From Aspidapion aeneum (lineage: Eukaryota > Arthropoda > Insecta > Coleoptera > Brentidae), in NCBI GenBank assembly GCA_963576565.1, contig OY755039.1, positions 129,570,140 through 129,634,139 on the forward strand: DNA of 64,000 nt. Direction: 5' to 3'. Positions 11,101 through 22,639 of this stretch are shown in pieces. The stretch's first letter is position 1; every line of letters starts with the position of its first letter. The notes under the pieces were generated by a model. The model did no database searches. It saw only the letters and a program-made list of their open reading frames with translations, and was not told the DNA's origin. A program made the position numbers and the translations under genes.

Positions 11101-12979
11101 GGCCTCTTTCATGCACGCGTTTTTTGTCGCTAGTCGCGGGGCGACAAGAAACGCGGCGTTATTTTATGAACCAATATCCAAGCGTTTCTTGTCGCGTGCC
11201 GCTTTCAAATTTGATCAGTTTCAACTGTTGCAAGTGGACCACACAACGGCAGTGGTTAAAAATGGATCCGTGTGTTTTTACGTATTTGATATACAGGCTG
11301 TTCGGCACATGAACCGTCAAAATTTTTTGGAATATTGTTGGGGTCATTTGCTACCTTTTCAACCTTGGAACTTGGGTCCTTAGAGTCACGGCTAAAGAGA
11401 TATGAATTTTTTAATTTTTTTTAATTACCCAAAATCCCACCTTTAAATCCTCGTAAGCTTTTTATTAATGTCTGGAAAAGCACCATTTTTTAAAAATGAT
11501 TCTGCAATCTTATGCTTTTTCAACTAATTAATGGATTTGTTAAAATTGATGTACCAAAGGGACATACGAGGTTTTTTATTGAAGAACATTAGTGATTTTG
11601 TGAAAGAAAATCAATTTCAAAATTAAAAATTAAAAAAAGTATCGACACTTAAGAACTTCATTTTCTTTTAAAAACTTCTCTAGTTGATTACCTTTCTAAC
11701 GGTATGCTACACATTGATTTAAAAAAACAATTCTGCTTTAAAATACGGATATTCTGTGAGACGGGCAATAATCGCTCGGACTTGATAAGAAAAACAATTT
11801 GATGTTTATAATTGTTTCGAACAAAATTTATAAATAAAGAACACAATACATTATTGTTAAAACTTTAACTTTTGTTTAAGTAGGTAAACGATCATAAACA
11901 TCAAATTGTTTTTCTTACCAATTCCGAACGAGTCTCGCCCTTCTGACGGAATATCCGTATTTTAAAGCAGAAATGTTTTTTTTTTATCAATGTGTAGCAT
12001 ACCGTTAGAAAGGTAATCAACTAAAGAAGTTTTTAAAAGAAAATGAAGTTCTTAATTGTCGATACTTTTTTTGATTTTTAATTTTGAAATTGATTTTCTT
12101 TCACAAAATCACTAATATTCTTCAATAAAAAACCTCGTATGTCCCTTTGGTACATCAATTTTAACAAATCTATTAATTAGTTGAAAAAGCATAAGATTAC
12201 AGAATCATTTTTAAAAAATGGTGCTTTTCCAGACATTCATAAAAAGCTTACGAGGGTTTAAAGGTGGGATTTTGGATAATTTGAGAAATAAAAATTAAAA
12301 ATTCATATCTCTTTAGCCATGACTCTTAGGACCCAAGTTCCAAAGTTGAAAAGATAGCAAATAACTCCAACAATATCCCAAAAAATTTTGACGGTTCATG
12401 TGCCGAACACCCTGTATAAATAAATCCCACAAACATATTTTTTCTTTTACTGCGTCAATAAAAAGTTCAACGTCCAGATTTTCCATGGTACTTCTTCACA
12501 CATCAACACAACTCTGCAAGCTGACTGTTCAAAATGACAACGACACACGATAATAAACGCGCTGAATAAAGGCTGATTATTGAAATCAATGTACTTTTGA
12601 ATCGCCTGTCGCGACGCGTTTTGTAATTCTACGCGATAGGATTTCAGTACGCCGCGACACAGGCGATGCATAAAAGCGCACACACATTTTTGAGAAATTG
12701 CCAGTTAAAGTTTTTTGCACATTTCATAGTTCATTTCCTGACCAAACAAAAACAATATTAACAATTTTAATTTATAAAGCAGTTTTTATAGACATGAAAT
12801 TCTTTAAAAAATACAAAACACAATACAAAACCCCCCAAAAGCTAGTTACACAAAATGCACATTTTTCGACTTGTCTCCGTTCTCCCGCTCATGAGAGATT
12901 TAACAACGTGCTTTTAGAAAACGTCGCGTTTTTGGTCGCCCCGCGACAAGCCACAAAAAACGCGTGCATAAAAGAGGCC
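11101..12979. mobile_element. PIF/Harbinger-like MITE with TAA target duplication
   Basis: The terminal inverted repeats begin GGCCTCTTTCATGCACGCG (left) and mirror at 12915-12979. Both ends are rich in gtcgc/gcgac motifs. TAA at 11098-11100 and TAA at 12980-12982 give a 3-bp TWA duplication, typical of PIF/Harbinger. A TA-flanked fold-back element (11294-12414) has inserted into it, so the original element was only about 760 bp. It has no coding capacity. Confidence 0.75.
11294..12414. mobile_element. Long-arm fold-back element, family A, copy 1
   Basis: This is a 1.12-kb near-perfect palindrome. The left arm starts caggctgttcggcacatgaa and the right arm ends ttcatgtgccgaacaccctg. Arms of more than 500 bp are complementary around a short centre near 11855. 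TA lies on both sides (11292-11293 and 12415-12416), suggesting a Tc1/mariner-type insertion, here into the Harbinger-like element at 11101-12979. Related copies lie at 19731-22418 and 57390-58033. No ORF of substance is present. Confidence 0.9.
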
Positions 12980-13052
12980 TAAGCGAAAAATAAGACTGTT
13001 CGATATGCTTATCGCTGTCCTGATAATTTGCCTAAGTCGGCCGCCATTTTAT

Positions 13053-14316
13053 ACAGGGTGGGCCACTGAAAACTTACAATAGCTATAGTTTCTATAAAAT
13101 CAAGGGGGAATAAAAATTACGTATTTTTCAAACAACCCCGACCTACCCCTTACGCGCCACCCCCACTTACTTCAAAATCTTAAATGGCAATACCCCACTT
13201 GTGGCACCTCTTTGGAAAGCTTATGAAAAATGAATGCTAAACGATGATCATAAAATTTTTATGGTAAAATTAAAAAACTACCCTTCAAATAAAAAAATAT
13301 AGCTAAAAATCAATTTTACAAAAAAAAATAAATAAGTTGTTCAACGTAAATTTTAAATAGGGGATTGCAGTGACCCAGTGAAATTCAAAAGAAGTATTGT
13401 TCAAACCACAGTTTTATGGTAAAATTGAAACTACCCTTCATATAAAAAATAGCTAAAAATTAATTTTACAAAACAAAAATGAATTGTTAGGCATAAATTA
13501 CACATAGGGGATTGAAGCGACACAGCGAAACCCAAATGAAATATTTTTCAAACCACCCCAACCTACGCCTCAAGCACCACTCCCACTGATTTGTAGATCT
13601 TGAGTCGAGTCTTGAGTAGAATTACCTTACTTGGGACACCTCTTTGGAAAACTTATCAAAAATTCTAAATAATCGTCATAAATATTTTATTGTAAAATTG
13701 AAAAATTAGCTTTTGAATAAAAACATCGCTGGAAATGAATTAAGAAAAAATTGTGCGACCCATCAGCAAAATTCAAATGACGTACCTATTTTTCAAACCA
13801 TCGGACCTACCTTTAAATCACCACAACACCCCTGTTAAACAATTTAGTTTTTTGTAAAATTGATTTCCAGCGATTTTTTATTTTAAAAGGTAATTTTTCA
13901 ATTTTATCATAAAATTTTTATGACCATCGTTTAGCATTTTTGATAAGCTTTCCAAAGAGGTACAAGTCAGTAGGGGTGGTGCTTGAGGGGTAGGTTGGGG
14001 TGGTTTAAAAAATATTTCATTTGGGTTTCGCTGTGTCGCTTCAATCCCCTATGTGTAATTTATGCCTAACAATTCATTTTTGTTTTGTAAAATTGATTTT
14101 TAGCTATTTTTTATATGAAGGGTAGTTTATCAATTTTACCATAAAACTTTTATGATCAACGTTTATTATTTATTTAAGGTTTTCAAAGAGGTGCCACAAG
14201 TGTGGGTCATTTAAGATTTTGAAGTAAATGGGGGTGGCGCCTAAGGGGTGGGTCAGGGTGGTTAGAAAAATAAGTCATTTTTATTCCCCCTTGATTTTAT
14301 AGAAACTCGCCCCATG
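13053..14316. mobile_element. Fold-back element with internal tandem subrepeats (family B)
   Basis: The left end is TA followed by cagggtgggccactgaaaac. The left-arm segment tttctataaaatcaaggggg and the C-rich block after it recur inverted at about 14205-14310. Within the arms a 55- to 100-bp unit (gtaaaattgaaa, acccttca, ataaaaaatagctaaaaat) repeats several times. The last 40 bases of the right terminus do not match the left, so that end appears lost or replaced. Confidence 0.75.
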
Positions 14317-14319
14317 TAC

Positions 14320-14547
14320 AGTTTGACTTATGGTAACGGACCCTCGGAACAGAAATCAAAAGATATGTATGTTTTGATACAATATACAAAGCCCAGTTCT
14401 ATAAAATGCAGTGAAATAAATAGAAACTATATCATACAGTATTAGGGTGCCCACCGGTCATAAAATCAAAGAATTTGGCTTTGTGTATTGTGTAAAAACC
14501 AATTTGTTGATTTCCGTTCCGAGTGTTAGTTACCATAAGTCAAACTT
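14320..14547. mobile_element. Short MITE, ~230 bp
   Basis: The ends agtttgacttatggtaac and gttaccataagtcaaact are perfect 18-bp inverted repeats. The match extends imperfectly through a cggaacagaaatcaa-like stretch to about 40 bp. It lies directly beside the decayed right end of the preceding fold-back element. The target duplication is unclear. Confidence 0.8.
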
Positions 14548-14976
14548 AATATTAATTGTGCCTCCTTAGTAATTAACAGATTATTTCAGAATTCAAATCA
14601 ATTGAAATCCATATTTCCATATAACTCAATGGTTAAATGCCAGAAAGATAAAAGGAATTGTTTATGCATTACTAGTAAGTCGTATTTATGTTATCTTACC
14701 TACCGTTATCATCTTATGTTATTTTGATTTGTTATTTCTTGAAAAATTATTAATAATTTTATATAATAATATACTTAGGGTGTGAAATGTTAATTTTTTT
14801 CCCAAATGTTTTAGGTGTCCACTAAAACCATTTTTTAAACATTTTGTACCCTCAAAATCTACGGATTATTAAATTTTATTTTAGCTATTCTTGGCAAAAA
14901 CTACTTTATTTTCCATTTCTCTTATGTGAAGTTGAAAAAAATCATATCTGTCAAAATTTTCTACTAGTTTTAAATA

Positions 14977-16730
14977 CCGGGTGGGCCAAAAAAAAACAGG
15001 ACAATTTTTTTTTCATTATAACTTTTGAACTATACAATCGATTTTAATGGGACAAACTGCACTTGGCAGAGAATTAATCAGAGTTTCGACCGAATGTATT
15101 TTTCGCACGCACAACAAGATACGAATTAGCAAGTTCAGTAGTTCTAAAAAAATTATTTTGTTTCAACCATTGTTTTGCATAATATACGATTGCCTTGCCA
15201 ATCATGTCCGCATTTATTTCCTTATAAATTCATTACTACTGAACCGATTTTAATGAAAAGACATCTTGGTGAGAATGGATTGATTTTTAAGGATCATGAT
15301 CAAAGTTTATCGCCATCTTGAAATTTAAGATGGCGGACAGAATCATACTTGATTCTTCAAAATGGCGTATTTATTCTTAGTTTCCGCAAATGTTTTAGTT
15401 TTTGTTTTAATTTATAGAAAAGCACTACTTTTCTCCCACACAACGAGGTGCAAGTTAGTAAAATCGGTGTGGCGGTTCTCAAAAAATCTATTTTTGTTTC
15501 AGCCATTGTTTTACAGATTATACGATTGCATTGCCAATCCTGTCTGCATTCATTTCCTTATAAATTTGTTATTACTTAACCAATTTTAGTGAAATAAAAT
15601 ATATCATGTTGAGATTTGATTGCTCTTTAAAGATTATAATCGAAATTTGCCGCCATCTTAGAGTTTAAGATATCGGGCAGAATCATACTTGATTATTCAA
15701 AATTGCGTGCTAATTCTTATTTTCCGAATATGTTTTAGTTTTTTTTTTAAATTTATAGAAAAAAATTACTTTTCTCCCGCATAAAAAGATAAAAATTAAT
15801 TAAGTGCTTTTCTATAAATTAAAAAAAAACTAAAACATTTTTTGAAAATAAGAATAAACGTGCCTCTTTGAAGGGTCAAGTATGATTATTTCCGACATCC
15901 TAACTTCTAAGATAGCGGCAAATTTCGATTATAAACTTTGAAAAACAATCAATTCTCACCATAACTTTTTTTATTTCACTAAGATCGGTTCAGTAATAAT
16001 GAGTTTATAAAGAAATGAATGCAGACAGGATTGGCAATGCAATCGTATAATCTGTAAAACAATGTCTAAAACAAAAATAGATTTTTTTAAGAACCAACAA
16101 ACCGATTTTACTAATTTGTACCTTGTGGTGCAGGGGAAAAGTAGCGCTTTTCTACAAATTAAAAAAAAACTAAATCATTTTTACAAAATAAGACTAAACA
16201 CGCCATTTTTAAGAATCAATTATGACTCTGCCCACCATCTTAAATTTTAAGATAAAATAATAAATTTTGATCATGATTTTAAACAGCAATCAATTCTCAC
16301 CAAGATATTTTTTATTTTAACAAAATCGGTTCAGTAGTAATGAATTTATAAGGAAATAAATGCAGACATGATTGTCAAGGCAATCGTATAATATTCAAAA
16401 CAATGGTTAAAACAACAATATATTTTTTTAGAACCATTAAACCGATTTTGCTAATTCATACCTTGTTGTGCGTGGCAAGAATGCTGCTTTTTTAGTGATT
16501 AAAAAAAATATTAAAACATGTTCGCAACACAAGAATAAACGAGCATCTTTGAAGGGTACAATTTTATTTCGTCCGCCATCTTGGATTTTAAAATGGCGGA
16601 CAAAAAAAATGTATTTATTCAAAACTCTGATTAATTCTCTGCCAAGTGCAGTTTGTCCCATTCAAATTTATGATATAGTTCAAAAGTTATAATGAAAAAA
16701 AAATTGTCCGGTTTTTTTTGGCCCACCCGG
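14977..16730. mobile_element. Long-arm fold-back element, family C, copy 1
   Basis: The ends are ccgggtgggccaaaaaaaa and its complement ttttttttggcccacccgg, flanked by TA (14975-14976 and 16731-16732). The 1.75-kb element is a giant inverted repeat. Each arm contains about two copies of a ~330-bp subunit, recognisable by ccattgtttt, tatacgattg and ttataaattc blocks at about 15165 and 15500. A second copy is at 59233-61047. The short ORFs inside are fragments of the repeat, not genes. Confidence 0.9.
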
Positions 16731-16732
16731 TA

Positions 16733-17148
16733 TAGTTTTGGGCTGAAATGTATAATAGTAAAACTTTTTTTATTAATTTAAAGAGTGAATTAACACGGGT
16801 TTGTGTTCTTTTGGGTGGAAAAAATCTGCTAAAAGTGTTTACACTTGGAAGCCCGCCTTTATACAATAATCTGGTCTATACCAATTTGTTGTATCTCTCT
16901 CTAAAATTATTTTGTCCCATGAAATATGTATCTCTCACTACCACATTTTTGGGGTCCTGTGGCTCAGCTAAAAACAGTATGAAGAAATAAAAAATGTGTT
17001 TTTCTTTATTTGGAAGTGTTAGAGTTACAATATGTGCGAAAAATTTTGACCTGCAACTATCAAACCCGAAAAACAACTTTAATAGTGGACACCTAAAAAT
17101 GGCACACTACACAGCATTAGATTTTAAAATGTTAAACCGCATATTTTG
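16733..17148. other. Flank of the family C element
   Basis: The string tagtggacacctaaaa at about 17085 is the inverse of a piece at about 14808. The family C element may therefore have inserted into an older inverted-repeat element spanning about 14780-17110. No gene is seen. Confidence 0.35.
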
Positions 17149-17421
17149 CTAAAACTCATTTGTATCATTTCTTGGTGCCCAATTTCTATATAAGAGATAA
17201 TATTTTATGAATATATTACATTTTATGTTAAGATTAATTTTGTTTAATACTTTAAATATAGACAGATTAATTTCTTCTAAGTTTTGGGTTATTTCATTAT
17301 CATGGCACAGTTTTTGTAACAATCGAAAAACTGAATAATCTCGAAAATTGCAAGCACCAGAAACATAATTTATGGCTTGTTGGAAAGGCCTTTTGAAGAC
17401 GCTTCGAAATATATATCTCAT
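17149..17421 (-). CDS. Unrecognised ORF downstream of the LARGE stop codon
   Basis: This is a 90-codon minus-strand frame starting with an ATG and rich in N, F and K. It lies 3' of the LARGE stop (17737) in the same direction, so it could be 3'-UTR sequence read by chance or a transposon fragment. No domain is recognised. Confidence 0.15.
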   Translation of the reverse strand: MRYIFRSVFKRPFQQAINYVSGACNFRDYSVFRLLQKLCHDNEITQNLEEINLSIFKVLNKINLNIKCNIFIKYYLLYRNWAPRNDTNEF

Positions 17422-17624
17422 GGCATAATTTTTATTATATTTTTGATGACTTGTTTGTTTAATTTCTGAAAATAACCTGTTTATTTTTTTTCTTCGGTCA
17501 TGTTTAGGATAAAAATATTATGATGACATGGAACACTTCAGAATAGGGATATTCGACAAAAACCAATTGAGCCCTATGATTAACTAATGAGCTAAAGAAA
17601 GATGACGGATACTTTATGCAACCA

Positions 17625-17630
17625 TTTATT
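17625..17630 (-). terminator. Candidate poly(A) signal AATAAA for the LARGE transcript
   Basis: AATAAA on the minus strand lies about 107 nt past the TAA stop at 17737-17739. A second AATAAA is at about 17480-17485. In DNA this AT-rich such hexamers arise often by chance, so the assignment is by position only. Confidence 0.35.
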
Positions 17631-17736
17631 TACTACATCTGCTAAAGTGTTTAAAAAATTAAGCAGGTTATTTTGTGCTTAATATTATATTTTCCAATAT
17701 TGCATCCAATATCATATTAAATAAGCCATTATTACT

Positions 17737-18095
17737 TTAAACGGGTTTTAAAATACTACTTTCTTTATTATCATAATCCTTTTCTATCTCTCTCAGATGT
17801 TTATCAGCTATGATAGTTGAGCCTCCTTCGACAGCTCGGACTGTTGTGCTATCACGAATGTGATTCAGTTCTTCAGAATTATAATCATAGTCGATTTTTC
17901 CTACAGCTTTTGGTTGGTAATGTAGTTTTTTGCTGAATTTTTTTAGTATTTGGTCGTATGCGGTCTTGTTTTCTTTATGGCTATATATTGTTGAAGGGTA
18001 GGGATGGGTGTCATGATAAAATACGTAATCTTCGGGGTCAGGAGTTTCTTTGGATATCTCTTCTTTGGAAAAATATGTCTTTGGAGATTTGTTTC
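17737..18095 (-). CDS. LARGE: LARGE terminal exon (e10): C-terminal extension and stop
   Basis: The exon starts after a T-rich tract and AG (ttttttttag) and ends at a TAA at 17737-17739. Its first two bases complete a codon started by one base of exon 23695-23927 (GGA, Gly), so the phases fit. It encodes 118 residues with no internal ATG requirement. Short samples are SKEEISKETPDPEDY, YDQILKKFSKKLHY and YDYNSEELNHIRD. The sequence is hydrophilic, with many charged and Tyr residues, no membrane segment and one NKT sequon. Mammalian LARGE ends before this point, so this is tail sequence. I recognise no domain. The assignment to LARGE rests on splice phase and the absence of any other partner, not on similarity. 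Confidence 0.7.
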
Positions 18096-18216
18096 CTAAA
18101 AAAAATTTGCCATTTTTCCCACGCTTTCGCTTTTTTTACGTGTAAAAGAAGGTAATATAAAAAAAGTTTTTTTGTGTAACTTTGGGCAAAAATGGCACGT
18201 AGCATTCTAAAAAGAC

Positions 18217-18223
18217 GTTTAAG

Positions 18224-18277
<54 letters not shown>
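18217..18277. repeat. (TA)n microsatellite
   Basis: About 60 bp of nearly pure TA lie about 120 bp upstream (in transcript sense) of the terminal LARGE exon's acceptor. Confidence 0.95.
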
Positions 18278-18283
<6 letters not shown>

Positions 18284-18597
18284 CCTAAAGTATATATCCT
18301 AAATATTTTACAATTGAACAAATGATAGTCTAGATATTAAATTTTAAAATTGCTAAAAATAACCAATATTTCAAGATGTGTGAAATTTTTAGGTCTCTTT
18401 CGAATGATGTTTACCATTTTTACCTAACAAAGAAAAAACATTTTTTGAGCTGTTTTTAAACGCTAAAACACGTAAACTGAGAATTGGATGACATTTTTCA
18501 AATGCACTACTTGTTCTTTATTTAGTACAGGATACGATTTATACAGGGTTTTTAAAGTGGGATCTTAAAGGATATTCATAAGATAAACAGAAATGTT

Positions 18598-19166
18598 ATA
18601 CAGGGTGTTCTCAAAGTTGAGTCATTTATTTTAACAGGTTGTAGAACTCGTAAAAATAAGTATTTGTACCAAAAATCATTTATATACAAGTTGCAGAATA
18701 AAGAAGTTATTAACAATTCGAAAAATGTAAAATTTAAAAACTGTAAGACCTGACTTTTTATCCATGTTTTGTTTACTGGTGATACTGCGTATGCCTCACT
18801 TTTTTATAGAATACAAATTACTTATCATTTATTCATTCATTGTACGGTTTTCAGTGAGAATTTCGATTTGACCAGTAGTAAATAAATGCGTGATATTTTT
18901 GTTTTTTGAGCATATTATGCGATAAAAATGACATACGTATATGAAAACTATGAACTAGTGGACATAATATTAACTTACGGGAAGTGCCAACAAAATGCTG
19001 CCGCAGCATGTCATTTGTGCGCTGAAAGTTTTAAAATTTTACATTTTTCGAATTGTTAATAACTTCTTTATTCTGCAACTTTTATATAAATGATTTTTGG
19101 TACAATTACTTATTTTTACGAGTTCTACCTGTTGAAATAAATGACTCAACTTTGAGAACACCCTGT
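18598..19166. mobile_element. Fold-back MITE retaining a transposase N-terminus (family D)
   Basis: The ends are cagggtgttctcaaagttga and its inverse tcaactttgagaacaccctg, beside TA. Arms of about 145 bp match through the attaacaattcg block. The loop (about 18750-19030) still carries coding sequence (see 18928-19033), so this looks like an internally deleted derivative of an autonomous Tc1/mariner-like element. Confidence 0.85.
18928..19033 (+). pseudogene. Remnant of transposase N-terminal helix-turn-helix
   Basis: An ATG opens a frame reading MTYVYENYELVDIILTYGKC, then QQNAAAACHLCAES, before running into the right arm. The pattern 'E..D.ILTYG.C..NA..A..L..E.F' resembles the N-terminal helix-turn-helix (DUF4817-like) region of insect mariner-type transposases and derivatives. 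Only about 35 residues remain. The family match is from memory of the pattern, not a search. Confidence 0.5.
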
Positions 19167-20066
19167 ATATACAATTTGTGCGGGTCAAAAAGGAAAACAG
19201 ATATGGGTGTTTTTTTAAACGGCCAAATTCCAAAATTTGTCAAAAAATAAAAATTAAAATCAACCAAATTAAAGATGTTATTAGTGTTGTTAAAGCTTTA
19301 ACTTTACTAATTAACCAAAGGCCCTCAATAGCTATTTACTGTTGTTTTTAGCGGAGCAGCAGTTTTTTGAGAACATGCCTTTTTTTTTGTAACCGTCCGA
19401 AACACCTATTTCCTGCCGTAGACAAATAATGAATGAGAATTTAGTCTTTAAAATACAGTTGAATTCCTATTATTTTAAATAAAATTTAAAGTGCTGATTT
19501 TTTAAACAAACGTGAAACACTAAAAGAAATTTATAATATTTGGATCATTTGTGAATTTTTTTGCCTATTTGAACCAGACTACTAAATTTGATAAATATAT
19601 CATAACAAAAACATTTCATGTAAAAAAAGCCAAGTACGCGAAAATGGCATTCCGTAAAAAGAATTGAGATAAAAGTAAAGCCAAGTTTTCCAATACAAAT
19701 TTCAAAATGAAAGGTTCTTACTAGTTGTTTGTTAAAATTTATGTACCAAAGGGACATACGAGGTTTTTATTGAAGAACATTAGTGATTTTGTGCAAGAAA
19801 ATCAATTTCAAAATTAAAAATTATAAAAAGTATCGACACTTGAGAACTTCATTCTCTTTTAAAAACTTCTCTAGTTGATTACGTTTCTAACGGTATGCTA
19901 CACATTGATTAAAAAAAAAAACAATTCTGCTTTAAAATACGGATATTCCGTGAGACGAGCAATAATCGTTTCGACTTGATAAGAAAAACAATTTGATGTT
20001 TATGATCGTTTCGAACAAAATTTATAAATAAAGAACACAATACTTTACTGTTAAAAGTTTAACTTT

Positions 20067-21886
20067 ACAGGAAATACAGAAAATACAGGAAATGGTCAAA
20101 GAGAAAAAACGCACATACTTGAAATGGCTCAGTACTAAGGAGCAAAGAGACCTAGAAATCTACAGGGAAACCAGAAGACAGCTAAGAAATTTGATACGCA
20201 CAGAAAAAAATGAAATGTCCGAGCGCAAGTGCCACGACATAAACACACACGTAGGAGGTAGGCAGAGTTCTGAAGTATGGAAATTCATTTCTACAGTAAA
20301 AAACCCAACAAAAGAAAAAATCTATATAATCAAACCAGAACAATGGACAGAACACTACAAGGGACTGCTGCAGGAGACGAGACCCGAATATCTGGCAGCT
20401 TCTCCGAGAAGAGACATAGAAGTACATGGAGAGGAAGTAATCATCGAAAAAGAAATGATAAAGAATAATATTAAAAACTTAAATCCGGAAAAGCTAGTGG
20501 ACCTGGGGGAATATATGCTGAAATGCTCAAATATGGATCAGAGAAACTACTCGAAAATCTCACAAATATTATTAATCAATGCATAAACGGACATCCAGTA
20601 CCTAATGACCTCAATACATAAAAAAGGAAACAAGCTGGATTGCAACAATTATAGAGTGTACGGTAGGATTCTTAGAGATCTAATAGAGAATGATTTTCAT
20701 GAACAAGAAGAAGAAGAGCAAAGTGGGTTTCGCGCAGGCAGATCTTGTAGTGATAATGTTTTTTGTCTTAAACAAGTAATTGAGAAAAGGAGCGCCAGAA
20801 ATATAGAGACTCATGTTACCTTTGTGGACCTACAAAAAGCATATGATACCGTTCCAGTAGAAAAATTATGGACAGTCATACATACATAAAAGCGATAAAA
20901 GAACTATACAAAGGGTCAAAATCTAAAATTAAAATTGGAAATCGACTTTCAAAAGAATTTCTGGTAACAAAAGGCTTAAGACAGGGATGTTGTATCTCTC
21001 CAACTCTTTTTAAAATATATATCGCAGTAGCTCTAAAAAACTGGAAACGTAAAGTGCACGGCATGGGAATACAACTTAACGACCGATTTACCATATACAC
21101 ACTACAGTTTGCTGACGACCAAGTAATTGTGGCTAATGATAAAGAAGACATGGAGTATATGATGAGAAAGTTAACAGAAGAATACCAAAAGTGGGGACTA
21201 ACAGTGAACGTGGAAAAGACACAGTACTTATGTATTGGAAACGAATCCAGTGAGTACTAGAAAATGGACAAACAATATCTCCATGCAATGAGTATGTATA
21301 CTTGGGTGTCACATTTGATAAGACAGGAACAGACTGTAAAGAACTGGAAAAAAGAATAGTAAAAGCAAAAAAAGTTATTGGATGTCTTAACAGTATTTTA
21401 TGGAGCAGAGAGATAAAAAAGAATGTAAAATTTAACATATATGAAACAATGGTCAAAAGCACGCTGTTGTATGGAATAGAGACTTGTCGCGTAACAGAAA
21501 AATACAAAACAAAAATGGAAAGTGTCGAAATGGATGCAATAAGAAGATCAATGAGAATATCTAGAATAGATCACATAAGAAATGAGATCATAAAAGAAAG
21601 AATGGGAATCGAGGGAAGCATAACGGATGACATTACTAAAAGGCAACTGATATGGTACGGTCATGTACAACGGATGAACGACGAAAGATTACCAAAGCAG
21701 GTCCTAGAATGGCAACCAATTGGCGCAGAAAAAGAGGGCGTCCTAAGCTAGAATGGCAACAGTCAATCCAAAGATCAATGAGTCAAAAGAATCTGACAGA
21801 GGATGATTGTCAGGATCGAAGGAGGTGGAGAATAGGCGTCGGACAACGTAGAAAAACGTTCTAAATCGACATAGTAGTAGTAGTAG
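20067..21886 (+). mobile_element. RTE-like non-LTR retrotransposon, 5'-truncated, frameshifted
   Basis: Fragments in order are: a pre-RT linker (20092-20586); AEEQ-like GFRAGRSCSDNVF and FVDLQKAYDTVP (20605-20889, RT motifs 2-A); LRQGCCISPTLFKIY and FADDQ (20868-21260, RT motifs B and C); and a thumb/C-terminal region ending RQLIWYGHVQRM (21302-21860). It ends in (TAG)n. TAACTTT is duplicated at 20060-20066 and 21887-21893. Frameshifts and stops break the reading frame at least four times, and the endonuclease is absent. It is the same family as 49009-50958 and nearly identical at its 3' end to 51945-52240. Confidence 0.9.
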
Positions 21887-22008
21887 TAACTTTTGTTTAA
21901 GTAGGTAAACGATCATAAACATCAAACTGTTTTTCTTACCAATTCAGAACGAGTCTGGCCCTTCTGGCGGAATATCCGTATTTTAAAGCAGAAATGTTAT
22001 TTTTTATC

Positions 22009-22033
22009 AACCGAACCAAACCGAACCGAACCG
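22009..22033. repeat. Short (CCGAA)n array inside a fold-back arm
   Basis: Reads aaccgaaccaaaccgaaccg followed by aaccg. It replaces about 11 bases of the element consensus, as judged from the copy at about 11990. See also 27311-27329 and 28643-28662. Confidence 0.85.
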
Positions 22034-22460
22034 TTAGAAAGGTAATCAACTAAAGAAGTTTTTAAAAGAAAATGAAGTTCTCAATTGTCGATACTTTTTT
22101 TGATTTTTAATTTTGAAATTGACTTTCTTTCACAAAATCACTAATGTTCTTCAATAAAAAACCTCGTATGTCCCTTTGGTACATCAATTTTAACAAATCT
22201 ATTAATTAGTTAAAGAAGCATAAGATTACAGAATTATAAAAAAAATGGTGCTTTTTAAAGGTTTAAAGGTGGGATTTTGGGTAATTTGAGAAAAAAAAGT
22301 AAAAATTCATATCTATTTAGCCGTGACTCTTAGGACCCAAGTTCCAAGGTTGAAAAGGTAGCAAATGACCCCAACAATATTCCAAAAAATTTTGACGGCT
22401 CATGTGCCGAACACCCTGTATATAACATTTGCAGTGTTTACGATTTTTTACTATGTTTAC

Positions 22461-22639
22461 CAGTGGCGTATATAGAAGAAAGTTTCGGGGGGGCCCGAGA
22501 CAGTTTAGACATTTTCGGGGGGGGGGGGGCAAGACCTCATGAGGCCGTATTTTATGCTTGTATTCATGAAATATGTGGAAAATATCCAAAAAAATCTTAG
22601 CTTCGGGGGGGGGGCGGGCCCCCCTTATATACGCCACTG
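22461..22639. mobile_element. hAT-type MITE with perfect 8-bp target duplication
   Basis: The ends are cagtggcgtatata and tatatacgccactg. ATGTTTAC is duplicated exactly at 22453-22460 and 22640-22647, as expected for hAT. The interior contains G runs of 7, 13 and 10 (22487-22493, 22517-22529, 22605-22614). It is non-coding. Confidence 0.92.

Larger units (their letters stand above)
19731..22418. mobile_element. Fold-back element family A, copy 2, split by a LINE
   Basis: The left part (19731-20066) and right part (21887-22418) match the element at 11294-12414 closely: atgtaccaaagggacatacg, tacggatattccgtga, and the right end ttttgacggctcatgtgccg. The outer ~230 bp of the left arm are missing. 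A 1.8-kb RTE-like LINE sits at the centre with a TAACTTT duplication. In the right arm about 11 bases are replaced by a CCGAA array (22009-22033). Confidence 0.88.

Noticed and set aside
15362..16692. Short ORFs inside the fold-back elements
   Set aside because: They are read-throughs of AT-rich inverted repeats, with near-identical frames on both strands.
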